Of a stretch of 43,085 bases of DNA, positions 13,072-24,101 are shown piece after piece. The position numbers and the translations under genes are program-made. The DNA is from Burkholderiales bacterium (lineage in GTDB: Bacteria > Pseudomonadota > Gammaproteobacteria > Burkholderiales > JAHFRG01). The DNA is taken from the NCBI GenBank assembly GCA_035518095.1, contig DATIXX010000029.1, forward strand, positions 1 through 43,085. Direction: 5' to 3'. The notes beneath the pieces were generated by a model. The model was not told the DNA's origin and did no database searches. It saw nothing but the letters and a program-made list of their open reading frames with translations. The first letter of the stretch is position 1. Each line of letters begins with the position of its first letter.

Positions 13072-14199
13072 ATGAACGGTTTGCATAAAATCAGAATTCT
13101 TGACACGCTGCGTGAAATTCCGGCTCAAAGCTGGAATCAACTGGCAGGCGACGTCCCTGTTCTGTGCCACGAATATTTCAGCGCGTTGCACGAAACGGGG
13201 TGTGCGTGCCCACAAACCGGCTGGAACCCGCGTTTTATCACGCTCTGGCAAAACGACAGGCTGGCTGGCGCAATGCCGCTCTATTTGAAAACACATTCCT
13301 ACGGTGAATATGTTTTCGATTGGACGTGGGCGGACGCTTACCGGCGCTCCGGCCATTGTTATTACCCCAAGCTGCTTTGCGCAGTGCCGTTCACACCGAT
13401 TACTGGAAAACGCCTGTTAGCAAAAACTGTTGAGCAAAAATCGCTGATGCTGAATGCGGCCTTGAAGCTTGGGCGAGAATCAGGCGCATCCTCGCTGCAC
13501 TGCCTGTTTCCGCAGGACGCGGATGCGCGGCATATGGAATCACTCGGCCTGCTGTTAAGGGAAGGGGTACAGTTTCACTGGCAAAATCCCGGTTACCGAA
13601 ATTTTGACGAGTTTCTCGAAACACTCAATCACCGCAAAAGAAACAACATCCGGCTCGAGCGCCGCAAGTTGCGGGAAAGCGGAATCACCTGCGAGTGGCT
13701 GGAAGGATTCGCTATCGGCGCAGCCGACTGGAAATTTTTTACTACCTGCTATAACCGCACCTATCAGGAACACTTTTCCACGCCATATCTTAATTTGGAG
13801 TTTTTCATACGGCTGGGAGAAACAATACCGCAGCACTTGTTGTTGATTATTGCGCGGCGAGATGGTGAACGGCTGGCGGCCGCGCTCAATTTTCAAAGCC
13901 GCGAGCGCTTATATGGGCGCTATTGGGGAGCGCTGGAGTTTGTGCCGGGTCTGCATTTTGAAACCTGTTATTACCAATCGATCGAGTTCTGCATCGCGCG
14001 CGGTATACGCTTTTTTGAAGGCGGCGCGCAGGGCGAACACAAACTGGCGCGCGGTTTTCTGCCGGTAAAAACTTGGTCCGCTCATTGGCTGGCCCATCCG
14101 CAATTCGCCCAGGCAATTGAAAAATATTTGGACGAAGAAACGAGCGGTATCGCGCACTATATCGACGAGCTCACTGAGCATAGCCCGTTTAAGCGCTAG
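13072..14199 (+). CDS. FemAB/GNAT-like N-acyltransferase (DUF482, PF04339-type)
   Basis: The protein has 375 residues. It shows the pattern of the conserved 'peptidogalycan biosynthesis' family: an opening like RILDTLREIPAQSWNQLAG, the segment LKTHSYGEYVFDWTWADAYRR near residue 80, and YYPKLLCAVPFTPITG near 105. A second GNAT-type fold follows, with RRKLRESGI and the C-terminal FFEGGAQGEHKLARGFLP. The family resembles Fem peptidyltransferases, but its substrate is not known to me. ATG 13072-13074 is preferred over an in-frame start seven codons upstream. It starts 24 bp after the reconstructed end of the TPR pseudogene and probably shared its transcript. It converges on fccB with only 5 bp between stops. 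Confidence 0.85.
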   Translation: MNGLHKIRILDTLREIPAQSWNQLAGDVPVLCHEYFSALHETGCACPQTGWNPRFITLWQNDRLAGAMPLYLKTHSYGEYVFDWTWADAYRRSGHCYYPKLLCAVPFTPITGKRLLAKTVEQKSLMLNAALKLGRESGASSLHCLFPQDADARHMESLGLLLREGVQFHWQNPGYRNFDEFLETLNHRKRNNIRLERRKLRESGITCEWLEGFAIGAADWKFFTTCYNRTYQEHFSTPYLNLEFFIRLGETIPQHLLLIIARRDGERLAAALNFQSRERLYGRYWGALEFVPGLHFETCYYQSIEFCIARGIRFFEGGAQGEHKLARGFLPVKTWSAHWLAHPQFAQAIEKYLDEETSGIAHYIDELTEHSPFKR

Positions 14200-14204
14200 T
14201 TCCA

Positions 14205-15482
14205 TCAGGCGAGCATATCCGCCCAAATATTCTGCGCCCATCCCCAGCCGTAGTTTCCCTCAAGCACGGAAGCTGCAGCAGACCGCCCACTGCTGCCCGC
14301 CACCACCAGCATGGTTTTCTTTTTCGGGTCATATTCGTGCACCGAAACCAGGTGCGCCGCTTCGCGATCAGAAATGAAGCTGTAGCAGGCATTATTCATC
14401 ATCGGCCGCTCGTTGATCGGCTGGTCGCTAAGCAAAGCCACCACTGCGGCGGCGCATACTTTGGCCTGCTGGTTTGCCATATGCCCTGATTTTGGCATGG
14501 CCGGAGCAGCGAGAATGGCGTCTCCCAGTACGTGAATATTTTTGTGAACAGTAGATTCATAGGTCAAGAAATCGACGTCGCACCAGCGGTTGTTGGTCGT
14601 TATCAATCCAGCGCTTTGCGCAATAATGCCCGCGCGCTGCGGCGGCACGACATTGAGTACAGCTGCTTTAACGTTTTCAAATTCCAGCTTGGCGGTAAGC
14701 GTACCGACGTCTACGTCCACCAAAACGCTGTTAGGACGGTATTCAACTATACCTGAATACCGTTCCGCCCATGCCGCGGTAAACAGCTCCTTTTCAGACT
14801 GCACGTCTTCGTTGGCATCCAGAACCAGTACTTTTGAGCGTGGCTTGTGTGTCTTGAAATAATACGCCACTTGACACGCGCGCTCATACGGACCGGGCGG
14901 GCAGCGGTATGGGGACTCGGGAATGCACAGTGCGTATACTCCACCGTCGGGCATCGCCTCGAGTTGTTTTCTCAATGCAACGGTTTGCGCGCCCGCGTTC
15001 CAGGCGTGCAGCACCCGCTTCTGCGCGTCAGGGGAATTAAGCCCGGGTATCCGTTCATACATGAAATGAACGCCGGGAGCCACAATCACGCGGTCATAGC
15101 TCAGGTTGCCACCGTGCGCTAATTGCACAGTGCGCTTTCGCACATCTATCGAACGCGCTTCGTCATGTACCACCTGCGCCTGATGGCGGGCCAATCCCTC
15201 GTAGCCCACCGTAAGCTCTCGGATGGACTTGCTGCCACCGAGCACGAGGTTTGACAGTGGGCACGAAATAAATTCAGGGTCGCTTTCGACCAACGTCACA
15301 TCGATATGGGACCCCCAAAGTTTAATATATTTTGCTGCGGTCGCCCCGGCATAACCGCCGCCGATCACAACCACATGTGGTGAGGCGCCCTTCCCAAAGC
15401 TTACCAAGCCCGGGAAAGTCGCTGCACTGAACGCGGCCGACGCGGAAGCCCATTTAATGAATTGACGTCTTGATAATGTCAA
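14205..15482 (-). CDS. fccB: Sulfide dehydrogenase flavoprotein subunit (flavocytochrome c, FccB)
   Basis: FccB oxidises sulfide in the periplasm and passes electrons to the cytochrome subunit FccA. The 425-residue protein has a Tat signal (LSRRQFIKW) and a GGGYAG dinucleotide-binding motif (41-46). Cys74 (FISCPLSN) matches the cysteine that binds FAD covalently in Allochromatium FccB. Cys194 (YRCPPG) and Cys366 (NNACYSF) match the redox disulfide. The start is TTG 15480-15482, with AGGA upstream inside the end of fccA. It lies 8 bp after fccA on the same strand. The Tat signal fits a cofactor inserted before export. A general sulfide:quinone reductase is less likely given the signal and the cytochrome partner. 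Confidence 0.9.
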   Translation of the reverse strand: MTLSRRQFIKWASASAAFSAATFPGLVSFGKGASPHVVVIGGGYAGATAAKYIKLWGSHIDVTLVESDPEFISCPLSNLVLGGSKSIRELTVGYEGLARHQAQVVHDEARSIDVRKRTVQLAHGGNLSYDRVIVAPGVHFMYERIPGLNSPDAQKRVLHAWNAGAQTVALRKQLEAMPDGGVYALCIPESPYRCPPGPYERACQVAYYFKTHKPRSKVLVLDANEDVQSEKELFTAAWAERYSGIVEYRPNSVLVDVDVGTLTAKLEFENVKAAVLNVVPPQRAGIIAQSAGLITTNNRWCDVDFLTYESTVHKNIHVLGDAILAAPAMPKSGHMANQQAKVCAAAVVALLSDQPINERPMMNNACYSFISDREAAHLVSVHEYDPKKKTMLVVAGSSGRSAAASVLEGNYGWGWAQNIWADMLA

Positions 15483-15490
15483 GGTTTTTC

Positions 15491-15805
15491 CTATTTCTGC
15501 GCCGCGAAATATTCGGCCATCAACTCGATCTGCTCATCGCTGTATCCTTTGGCAATTTGATGCATGACGGTGGACGGCCTTCGGCCGCGTTTGAAATCCT
15601 GCATTTGAAGCACGATATAGTCCCTATCGAGTCCGGCGAGCGGCGGGACTATGCCGACACTTTTGCCGTTGGTGCCGTGGCAGTTCGCGCAACCCGACGC
15701 GAGGTCACGCGGGTAATTTGAATCCGCTGCGGCCACTGCGGGCCTCGTTGCGCATATCGCGGCAAACATTACGGTTGCAGCACGGCGCAAGAGGTTTGAA
15801 TTCAC
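15491..15805 (-). CDS. fccA: Monohaem cytochrome c subunit of flavocytochrome c (FccA-like)
   Basis: The 104-residue protein has an N-terminal export signal (to about residue 26), one haem-binding CANCH (39-43) and a likely axial Met at 81 (STVMHQIAKGY). It is a small class I cytochrome c resembling the single-haem FccA of thiobacilli rather than the dihaem FccA of purple sulfur bacteria. It would accept electrons from FccB and pass them to the respiratory chain. The GTG start at 15803-15805 has a GGAGCAG Shine-Dalgarno sequence six bases upstream. Its position directly before fccB is the main reason for the specific name. Alone it would be an unspecified cytochrome c. Confidence 0.85.
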   Translation of the reverse strand: MNSNLLRRAATVMFAAICATRPAVAAADSNYPRDLASGCANCHGTNGKSVGIVPPLAGLDRDYIVLQMQDFKRGRRPSTVMHQIAKGYSDEQIELMAEYFAAQK

Positions 15806-15904
15806 AACTGCTCCTGCTCGACCATTGCAAATTTGGCGCGCGGGGCTTGCTTAGGAGACGTACACAGGGACCGCGTCAGGGGAACCTATGGTGGAGATCG
15901 CGGA

Positions 15905-18160
15905 CTAAACTACGCTTTCGGCCTGATCAACAAAGATCAATTGTATTTTTTCCTGTTCGTCAATATCGACTGTCACTTTGCCGCCGTTGCAGAGTTTGCC
16001 AAATAGAAGCTCATCGGCAAGCGCGCTGCGGATGACGTCCTGAATCAACCGAGCCATGGGCCGCGCGCCCATTATCGGATCGAAACCCCGTTTGGCTAGG
16101 TAATTCTTCAGCGCGTCGGTAAAGTGCGCATCGACTTTTTTCTCCTGCAACTGCTCTTCGAGCTGCATCAGGAATTTATCCACTACCCGTAGAATTACCT
16201 CATGGTCCAACGCGGCAAATGAGATGGTAGCATCCAGCCGATTCCTGAATTCCGGAGTAAACAGCCGTTTGATTTCCACCATCTCGTCGCCAGCGTGTTT
16301 GCTCGGAGTGAAGCCGATGGCAGTCTTGGATAGGGACTCCGCTCCGGCATTCGTGGTCATTATGATAATTACGTTCCGGAAATCCGCTTTGCGCCCGTTA
16401 TTATCGGTGAGCGTGCCATGATCCATTACCTGCAAAAGTATATTGAAGATGTCGGGATGGGCTTTTTCGATTTCATCCAACAAGAGCACCGCATACGGAT
16501 GCTTGGTAATTGCTTCAGTGAGTAAGCCGCCCTGGTCAAAACCCACATAACCCGGCGGCGCGCCGATCAGGCGCGAAACTGCGTGGCGTTCCATGTATTC
16601 GGACATATCAAAACGGATCAGCTCGACACCCATGATGTAGGCCAGCTGGCGCGCGACCTCGGTTTTCCCTACTCCGGTAGGGCCGGAGAACAGGAACGAA
16701 CCGATCGGCTTTTGCGGATTACTAAGACCGCTCCGCGCCATCTTGATCGCGGCCGCGAGCGCGTCTATCGCCTGGTCCTGACCGAAAACCACCGCTTTCA
16801 AATCCCGATCGAGATTTCTGAGAGCGGTGCGGTCATCTGTGGAAACATTCTGCGGCGGGATGCGCGCGATTTTCGCGATGATCTCCTCAATTTCGTGTTT
16901 GGTAATGATCTTTTTTTGCTTGGATTTAGGTAGTATTTTCTGAGCCGCCCCCGCTTCGTCGATCACGTCTATTGCCTTGTCCGGCAAGTGGCGGTCGTTG
17001 ATATAGCGCGCTGACAGCTCGGCGGCACTGCTGAGTGCAGCTGCGGTATATTTCACGCCGTGGTGCGATTCAAACCGCGACTTTAATCCACGCAGGATTG
17101 CCACGGTCTCGTCAATGCTCGGCTCCACCACATCTATTTTTTGGAAGCGGCGCGACAGCGCGTGATCCTTTTCGAAAACACCGCGGTATTCGTTATACGT
17201 AGTAGCTCCGATGCATTTCAACTGTCCCTGGTTCAGCGCGGGCTTAAGCAGGTTGGAAGCATCCAACGTCCCGCCTGAAGCGGCGCCCGCTCCAATCAGT
17301 GTATGAATTTCGTCTATGAATAGTATGGCATTTGGATTGTCAAGCAACTGCTTCAGAACCGCCTTGAGTCGCTGCTCGAAATCGCCGCGGTACTTGGTCC
17401 CGGCAAGCAGTGCGCCCATGTCCAACGCGTAAACCTGGCTGCGCTTCAGCACGTCGGGCACGTCGCCTTCGATGATGCGCCGGGACAAGCCTTCGGCAAT
17501 CGCAGTTTTGCCCACACCTGCTTCACCAACCAGGAGCGGATTGTTTTTGCGACGCCGGCATAGCGTCTGCACCACGCGCTCGAGCTCGCGCTCGCGGCCG
17601 ATCAAAGGATCAATTTTGCCGGCCAACGCCAGGGCGTTCAAATTCATTGTGTAATTTTCCAGTGCTCCGCCGGGGCCAGGTTCCTGCTCCGTCTCCACTT
17701 CGCTATCCGCCTTGTTCGCGGAGCTGCTCTGCGGAACTTTGGTGATACCATGAGAAATGTAGTTCACAACGTCAAGCCGGGTTACACCTTTTTGGTGCAG
17801 GAAATACACGGCATGCGAATCCTTTTCGCCGAAGATCGCCACCAGTACGTTGGCTCCGGTAACCTCCTTCTTGCCCGATGATTGCACGTGCAGAATGGCG
17901 CGCTGAATCACCCGCTGGAAGCCTAATGTCGGTTGAGTATCCACATCCCCGCTCACCTTTGGAGTATGCTCCATAACAAAATCGATAAGCAGTTTGCGCA
18001 GGTCCTCGATGTTGACCGCGCACGCCCGCAAAACTTCCGAGGCAGTGGGGTTGTCAAGCAAGGCTAACAGCAAATGTTCCACGGTGATGAACTCGTGTCG
18101 CTTCTGGCGCGCTTCCACGAACGCCATGTGAAGGCTGACCTCGAGCTCCTGAGCAATCAT
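15905..18160 (-). CDS. clpA: ATP-dependent Clp protease ATP-binding subunit ClpA
   Basis: ClpA is the hexameric unfoldase that feeds substrates to ClpP in the cytoplasm. The 751-residue protein has an N-domain (1-140) that binds ClpS and substrates. AAA+ module D1 has Walker A GEAGVGKT (212-219) and Walker [11 protein letters not shown] (279-288). Module D2 has Walker A GPTGVGKT (493-500) and Walker [13 protein letters not shown]. An IGF tripeptide in [11 protein letters not shown] is the ClpP-docking loop. There is no long middle domain, so this is ClpA rather than ClpB or ClpC. It lies 17 bp after clpS. The last gene before fccA, it is separated from it by about 100 bp holding no visible gene. 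Confidence 0.97.
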   Translation of the reverse strand: MIAQELEVSLHMAFVEARQKRHEFITVEHLLLALLDNPTASEVLRACAVNIEDLRKLLIDFVMEHTPKVSGDVDTQPTLGFQRVIQRAILHVQSSGKKEVTGANVLVAIFGEKDSHAVYFLHQKGVTRLDVVNYISHGITKVPQSSSANKADSEVETEQEPGPGGALENYTMNLNALALAGKIDPLIGRERELERVVQTLCRRRKNNPLLVGEAGVGKTAIAEGLSRRIIEGDVPDVLKRSQVYALDMGALLAGTKYRGDFEQRLKAVLKQLLDNPNAILFIDEIHTLIGAGAASGGTLDASNLLKPALNQGQLKCIGATTYNEYRGVFEKDHALSRRFQKIDVVEPSIDETVAILRGLKSRFESHHGVKYTAAALSSAAELSARYINDRHLPDKAIDVIDEAGAAQKILPKSKQKKIITKHEIEEIIAKIARIPPQNVSTDDRTALRNLDRDLKAVVFGQDQAIDALAAAIKMARSGLSNPQKPIGSFLFSGPTGVGKTEVARQLAYIMGVELIRFDMSEYMERHAVSRLIGAPPGYVGFDQGGLLTEAITKHPYAVLLLDEIEKAHPDIFNILLQVMDHGTLTDNNGRKADFRNVIIIMTTNAGAESLSKTAIGFTPSKHAGDEMVEIKRLFTPEFRNRLDATISFAALDHEVILRVVDKFLMQLEEQLQEKKVDAHFTDALKNYLAKRGFDPIMGARPMARLIQDVIRSALADELLFGKLCNGGKVTVDIDEQEKIQLIFVDQAESVV

Positions 18161-18177
18161 TTAATCTTTCTCCAATC

Positions 18178-18486
18178 TCATGTTTGTTCCATGACACACT
18201 GTAACGGATGCTGGTGCTGCTTGGCAAACGCTACCACTTGTTCGACTTTGGTTGCCGCAACGTCTTTGGGATACACACCACATACCCCCATCCCCTCCCT
18301 GTGTACTTTGAGCATTATTTGCGTGGCCTGTTCACGATTCATCGTAAATATCGTCTGTAATACTGCTACTACAAAATCCATAGGTGTGTAGTCATCGTTA
18401 AGTAGCAAAACCTTAAACATCGGGGGCGGCTTGAGTTTGCTCTTTTTGACCTCTAGTACAGTGTCTTCGCGTTGCCGGGTAGCCAT
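18178..18486 (-). CDS. clpS: ATP-dependent Clp protease adaptor ClpS
   Basis: ClpS brings N-degron proteins to ClpA. The 102-residue protein has a flexible N-terminal tail and the conserved core: [17 protein letters not shown], in which the Asn-Asp pair and Met line the N-end-rule pocket, then [20 protein letters not shown] and [11 protein letters not shown]. It starts at ATG 18484-18486 and lies directly upstream of clpA, the standard clpSA operon. It is divergent from the cold-shock gene across a 247-bp gap. Confidence 0.97.
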   Translation of the reverse strand: MATRQREDTVLEVKKSKLKPPPMFKVLLLNDDYTPMDFVVAVLQTIFTMNREQATQIMLKVHREGMGVCGVYPKDVAATKVEQVVAFAKQHQHPLQCVMEQT

Positions 18487-18733
18487 TTCATACCTAGTCT
18501 AAAGCGCTATACATCATCTACTCAATAATAATGTATGCCGATTGCCCGCAATCTTTCAAGTGCATGGCAAAAATATTTTACCTAAACGCTTGACTTAGGC
18601 ACTTGAATTAGCGTAAAAAGCAGATTCGGATGTTTGGCTTCAAGTTAGCTGCAGTACCGGTTTAACCGTTTGCGGTCTTGATTCTCAAACAGCGTTCGGG
18701 TTTGAGCCCGTTAATTTTTTTCAAGGAAGCAAA
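18487..18733. promoter_or_regulatory. Divergent clpS / cold-shock gene intergenic region
   Basis: A 247-bp gap holds the promoters for clpS (minus) and the cold-shock gene (plus). On the plus strand a TTGACT at 18590-18595 is followed 17-18 bases later by the poor -10 candidate GTAAAA/TAAAAA. If used, it would leave a leader of more than 100 bases before the cold-shock ATG. Long structured leaders are typical of cspA-type mRNAs. I see no gene here. Confidence 0.35.
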
Positions 18734-18940
18734 ATGGCAACTGGTACAGTTAAGTGGTTTAATGATTCAAAAGGTTATGGGTTTATCACCCCTGATGATG
18801 GCAGCGAAGACTTATTTGCGCATTTCTCTGCAATCAACATGAATGGATTTAAGACCCTGAAAGAAGGGCAAAAAGTGTCCTTCGAAGTAACCCAAGGACC
18901 GAAGGGCAAGCAGGCATCGAACATTCAAACCATATCTTAA
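18734..18940 (+). CDS. Cold-shock-domain protein (CspA family)
   Basis: The 68-residue single cold-shock-domain protein binds single-stranded RNA and DNA as an RNA chaperone. It carries RNP1 (KGYGFITP, about 14-21) and RNP2 (DLFAHFSAI), with the typical start [24 protein letters not shown] lies 5 bases before the ATG. The Csp paralogue (CspA, CspD or CspE) cannot be told from sequence. The icd-csp-clpSA neighbourhood is common in betaproteobacteria. Transcription ends in a strong terminator shared with icd. Confidence 0.95.
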   Translation: MATGTVKWFNDSKGYGFITPDDGSEDLFAHFSAINMNGFKTLKEGQKVSFEVTQGPKGKQASNIQTIS

Positions 18941-18949
18941 AAAATTTTT

Positions 18950-18976
18950 TGCCTCGGCTAGAATCGCACCGAGGCA
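18950..18976 (+). other. Hairpin after the cold-shock gene
   Basis: TGCCTCGG (18950-18957) pairs perfectly with CCGAGGCA (18969-18976) around an 11-base loop. It lies just after the stop and ahead of the main terminator. A T-run precedes rather than follows it, so on the plus strand it is more likely an mRNA-stabilising hairpin than a terminator. Confidence 0.5.
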
Positions 18977-18989
18977 CACTCAGTTACAA

Positions 18990-19016
18990 AAGCCCGCCGA
19001 TCGGCGGGCTTTTTTA
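18990..19016. terminator. Rho-independent terminator shared by csp and icd
   Basis: AAGCCCGCCGA-TCGGCGGGCTT is a perfect self-complementary stem at 18990-19011, followed by a T-run to 19015. On the minus strand a shorter T-run (TTTTG) also follows, so it can serve icd, whose stop is at 19042. Confidence 0.9.
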
Positions 19017-19041
19017 TTACCTGCAGTCTGCTTTTTATGGC

Positions 19042-20289
19042 TTAAGTTGCCATGCGCTCGACCAAGGCCTGGCCAAATCCTGAGCAGGAAACCTGAGTGG
19101 CGCCGGCCATGAGCCGTGCAAAATCGTAAGTTACAGTCTTAGCCTTGATGGTGTCTTCCATTGCATGAATGATGAGATCGGCAGCTTCGAACCATGTCAT
19201 GTGCCGCAGCATCATTTCCGCTGAAAGTATCAGTGAGCCGGGGTTGACGTAATCCTTGCCAGCGTATTTGGGCGCAGTACCATGGGTGGCTTCGAACATA
19301 GCTACCGAATCACTCATGTTGGCGCCCGGCGCGATGCCGATACCGCCGACCTGAGCTGCTAATGCGTCGGAAATGTAATCGCCGTTCAGATTGAGGGTCG
19401 CAATGACATCGTAATCGTCGGGCCGGAGCAGTATTTGTTGCATAAAGGCATCGGCAATGACATCCTTGATCACGATGCCCGCGTTCTCGAGCTTCATCCA
19501 GGGACCGCCATCCAATTCGGTCGCGCGGAATTCGCGTTGTGCAAGTGCATAACCCCAATTCTTGAATGCGCCTTCCGTGTATTTCATGATGTTGCCCTTA
19601 TGCACCAGAGTTACCGATTTGCGGTGATTGTCCACGGCATATTGAATCGCCTTGCGTACCAGTCGTTCCGTGCCTTCGCGCGACACCGGCTTGATGCCGA
19701 TGCCCGAAGTTTCCGGGAAGCGGATTTTCGTCACCCCCATATCCTTGATCAGGAAATTAATCACTTTCTTCGCCTTCTCCGATTCCGATTCCCATTCGAT
19801 GCCGGCGTAAATATCTTCAGAGTTCTCGCGGAAAATCACCATATTCGTTTTCTCGGGATGCAACAGCGGGCTCGGCACGCCCCTGAAGTATCGCACCGGA
19901 CGCAGGCAGACATACAGATCCAGTTCTTGGCGCAACGCCACATTAATTGAACGGATACCGCCGCCTACTGGAGTGGTCAGCGGCCCCTTAATCGAAACCA
20001 CGTATTTGCGGGCTGCGTCCAAAGTTTCATCGGGCAGCCAAATATCCCTTCCGTAGATCTGCGTGGATTTTTCACCGGCAAACGTCTCCATCCAAATGAT
20101 TCTGCGTTTTCCGCCATAGGCCTTGTTCACCGCAGCATCCACCACCTTGCGCATGACGGGCGTAATGTCCACACCGATACCGTCGCCCTCAATGAACGGG
20201 ATGATCGGACGGTCTGGGACGCTCAACGACTTGCCGCCAATGACCCGTATGGCCTCGCCATCCGACGGTACTTTTATGTGCTTATACAT
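19042..20289 (-). CDS. icd: Isocitrate dehydrogenase (NADP-dependent)
   Basis: Icd converts isocitrate to 2-oxoglutarate and CO2 in the TCA cycle. The 415-residue protein is close to E. coli Icd (416). The substrate-binding segment [26 protein letters not shown] keeps the serine that AceK phosphorylates in E. coli (Ser113). NADP specificity is supported by the Lys-Tyr pair in [11 protein letters not shown]. The metal-binding aspartates lie in [18 protein letters not shown]. It faces aceA across a 703-bp region, so the two enzymes competing for isocitrate are divergently transcribed. No aceK is found in the window. Confidence 0.97.
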   Translation of the reverse strand: MYKHIKVPSDGEAIRVIGGKSLSVPDRPIIPFIEGDGIGVDITPVMRKVVDAAVNKAYGGKRRIIWMETFAGEKSTQIYGRDIWLPDETLDAARKYVVSIKGPLTTPVGGGIRSINVALRQELDLYVCLRPVRYFRGVPSPLLHPEKTNMVIFRENSEDIYAGIEWESESEKAKKVINFLIKDMGVTKIRFPETSGIGIKPVSREGTERLVRKAIQYAVDNHRKSVTLVHKGNIMKYTEGAFKNWGYALAQREFRATELDGGPWMKLENAGIVIKDVIADAFMQQILLRPDDYDVIATLNLNGDYISDALAAQVGGIGIAPGANMSDSVAMFEATHGTAPKYAGKDYVNPGSLILSAEMMLRHMTWFEAADLIIHAMEDTIKAKTVTYDFARLMAGATQVSCSGFGQALVERMAT

Positions 20290-20992
20290 GTGATGCCCTT
20301 GTTGACAAAAAGCGGCTGTGTGTTGCCGACGGTCTTATGTCTTATATAATATACTACTTGTGGCGTGTTCGATCGTTCGTGGTGCCGATAATTTAGAGTG
20401 AACCTAGTATTTGGAAAATGGAGATCTTAAATAGCGAAAAAGTAAATTATGGGCCTGAGAATTCAACTGCCGGCGTCACAGCGCTGCGATCGAAGTCGAG
20501 CATGGGCAACACGGTACAGAAGAAAATGTCCACTGGCAAAATTTCGAGGCGGTCATAAAGATATGCCGATTATGCCGTGCACAAAAAAGTGGCTGTTTGA
20601 CCGTGGTTAAAGGCCGCCATTGTTAATACATTATATTGATTAATAATATATTTGCATACGGTGTTGCAGTGCGCGCTATTGTTGTGCATTTTGACAGTTG
20701 CCATGTTATACTCAAGCCAATATCAGGAAACACTTGGCTTGGCGATTGACGGCATAACTTAGCGCGCATCTTATGCGCATCAGCAAGTCCAGGTTTGCCA
20801 GGTGCGGCCTCTGGTGACGCTGCGAAGTAAGATGACGGCGGGTTTGGCCTACCGGCCTTTAGTTTAATGACGGGGATTATTGTAATGACAGTCGGGTTGA
20901 CAAAATAAGGATGCTACCGCAGGCACGACTGTTGCAGTCACAGCCGTCCACAACCGCAAATGCCAACCAATAAAATTACGTTAGGAAATCTT
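20290..20992. promoter_or_regulatory. Long divergent icd/aceA intergenic region
   Basis: No gene of convincing quality is present in this 703-bp gap. It holds A/T-rich tracts just upstream of icd (TTATATAATATAC, about 20342-20354) and an AT-rich imperfect palindrome around 20628-20650 (TTATATTGATTAATAATATA), a possible operator. An extended -10 lies at 20704-20712. The roughly 270-base aceA leader contains several hairpins: GCGCAT-ctt-ATGCGC (20764-20778), GGCC-tacc-GGCC (20846-20857) and GACTG-ttg-CAGTC (20927-20939). None matches a riboswitch I recognise. Confidence 0.55.
20704..20712 (+). promoter_or_regulatory. Extended -10 promoter candidate for aceA
   Basis: TGTTATACT contains TATACT with the TGn extension, oriented to aceA. 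A perfect TTGACA at 20691-20696 is only 10 bases away and so cannot be its -35. If used, the mRNA leader would be about 270 bases. Confidence 0.4.
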
Positions 20993-22273
<1,281 letters not shown>

Positions 22274-22386
22274 CTTTAAAGCAAGCAGTAGCATCCGCCC
22301 GTGAGTCCGACGAAGGGCTTCGCGATTTTCGTGCCATACACGGCGCATTTGGAGTTTGTAAAATTAAAACGTAAAGGAGAATATCA

Positions 22387-23994
22387 ATGGGCCATACTCA
22401 TGCCCAGGGCGAAGGCATAGCCGTTCTAGGCGAAGTCACTCCTGAATTTGCACAAATCCTTACGCCTCAAGCATTAAATTTTTTGGTTAAGCTGGTGCGC
22501 AAGTTTGAAGGCCGGCGCCGTGAATTGATGCAGGCGCGCCAGGCACGCCAAGCGGAATTCGACGCAGGCAGACGCCCCGATTTTTTGCCGCAGACCCGCC
22601 AGATTCGAGAAGAACGCTGGAGCGTCGCACCAGCGCCGCATGATCTGCTTGACCGCCGCGTAGAAATCACCGGACCGGTCGAGCGCAAAATGATCATCAA
22701 TGCTCTGAATTCCGGCGCCAATGTTTTCATGGCTGACTTCGAGGACGCTTGCAGCCCCACTTGGGAAAACATGATTCAGGGACAAATCAACCTGCGAGAT
22801 GCGGTACGCGGCACCATCAGTTACGCCTCAACTGGCGGAAAGCGCTATACGCTCGACAAACGGACCGCGACGCTTATGGTAAGGCCGCGCGGATGGCATC
22901 TTCCTGAAAAGCATGTGCAGGTCGATGGTGAACCGGTTTCCGGCGCAATTTTTGATTTCGCGCTTTACTTTTTTCACAACATTAAAGAGCTGCTTAATAG
23001 GAACACCGGCGCATACTTTTATTTGCCGAAAATCGAAAGTCACTTGGAAGCACGGTTGTGGAACGACATTTTTAACCTGACGCAGGACGAGTTTGAGATT
23101 CCTCGCGGCACCATCCGAGCCACGGTATTGATTGAAACCGTTCTTGCCGCCTTCGAGATGGAGGAAATTCTCTACGAACTGCGGGAGCACTCAGCCGGGC
23201 TCAACGCCGGGCGGTGGGATTATATTTTCAGCTGCATCAAAAAATTCCGCAATGATCCGGATTTCATTCTTGCGGACCGAAGTCATGTCACCATGACCAG
23301 CCCGTTCATGCGCGCATATGCGTTGCTGCTGATCAAGACGTGCCATAGGCGTGGAGCTCACGCCATGGGCGGCATGGCAGCACAAATTCCAATCAAGGGC
23401 GATGCCGCGGCCAACCAAGCCGCGCTGGCAAAAGTACGTACGGACAAGGACCGCGAAGCCACAGATGGGTACGACGGCACCTGGGTTGCGCATCCCAAGC
23501 TGGTTACGGTTGCGAAAGCATCGTTTGATGCGGTGATGCCGAAGCCCAATCAGATTGACAAGCAACGCGATGATATTCGCGTCAAGGCTGCAGATCTTCT
23601 TGCTTTTGGACCGGAGAAACCGATCACGGAGCTCGGCTTGCGCATGAACATCAGTGTAGGCCTGCAGTATTTAGGTTCCTGGCTCGCTGGGGTCGGGTGC
23701 GTGCCGATCTACAATCTCATGGAAGACGCCGCCACTGCTGAAATCGCACGCTCACAGATCTGGCAGTGGATCAGGAGTCCGAAAGGCGTGCTCGAAGATG
23801 GTCGCAAGGTCACGAAGGAACTGTTCCGGGAGCTTTTACCGCAGGAACTCGCGAAAATCCGCGACGAACTCGGGGATAAGCAATTTCGCGAGGTTGGGCG
23901 CTATGAAGAAGCCGCCAGGATTTTCGATGAAATTACTACTAATAACGAATTTGTGGAGTTTTTCACCCTGCCGGGATACGCGCGTCTCAAATAA
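22387..23994 (+). CDS. aceB: Malate synthase A
   Basis: AceB condenses glyoxylate with acetyl-CoA to malate, the second shunt step. The 535-residue protein is the size of the A-type enzyme (the G type is about 720). It has [17 protein letters not shown] (114-130), [12 protein letters not shown] (165-176), the metal-binding Glu in VLIETVLA and the family signature [17 protein letters not shown] (266-282). AAAGGAG lies 8 bases before ATG 22387. It follows aceA after a 113-bp gap that shows no terminator. Confidence 0.97.
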   Translation: MGHTHAQGEGIAVLGEVTPEFAQILTPQALNFLVKLVRKFEGRRRELMQARQARQAEFDAGRRPDFLPQTRQIREERWSVAPAPHDLLDRRVEITGPVERKMIINALNSGANVFMADFEDACSPTWENMIQGQINLRDAVRGTISYASTGGKRYTLDKRTATLMVRPRGWHLPEKHVQVDGEPVSGAIFDFALYFFHNIKELLNRNTGAYFYLPKIESHLEARLWNDIFNLTQDEFEIPRGTIRATVLIETVLAAFEMEEILYELREHSAGLNAGRWDYIFSCIKKFRNDPDFILADRSHVTMTSPFMRAYALLLIKTCHRRGAHAMGGMAAQIPIKGDAAANQAALAKVRTDKDREATDGYDGTWVAHPKLVTVAKASFDAVMPKPNQIDKQRDDIRVKAADLLAFGPEKPITELGLRMNISVGLQYLGSWLAGVGCVPIYNLMEDAATAEIARSQIWQWIRSPKGVLEDGRKVTKELFRELLPQELAKIRDELGDKQFREVGRYEEAARIFDEITTNNEFVEFFTLPGYARLK

Positions 23995-24054
23995 GCGACA
24001 TGAAGAAAAAACGGCACTGTCAACGCAATGCAGGATTGTACGTTATTATCCAGC

Positions 24055-24068
24055 GGCACATTTGTGCC
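24055..24068. other. Perfect inverted repeat upstream of the lysine-rich gene
   Basis: GGCACA-tt-TGTGCC is a perfect 6+6 inverted repeat 33 bases before the ATG of the small exported protein. It could be an operator or an mRNA hairpin. No protein can be assigned. Confidence 0.35.
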
Positions 24069-24101
24069 TGTAAATAATCTATACAACTGGAAGGAAATAC
24101 C

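Noticed and set aside
20691..20712. TTGACA followed by TATACT as a classic aceA promoter
   Set aside because: The spacing is only 10 bases, far short of 16-18. I kept the extended -10 reading alone.
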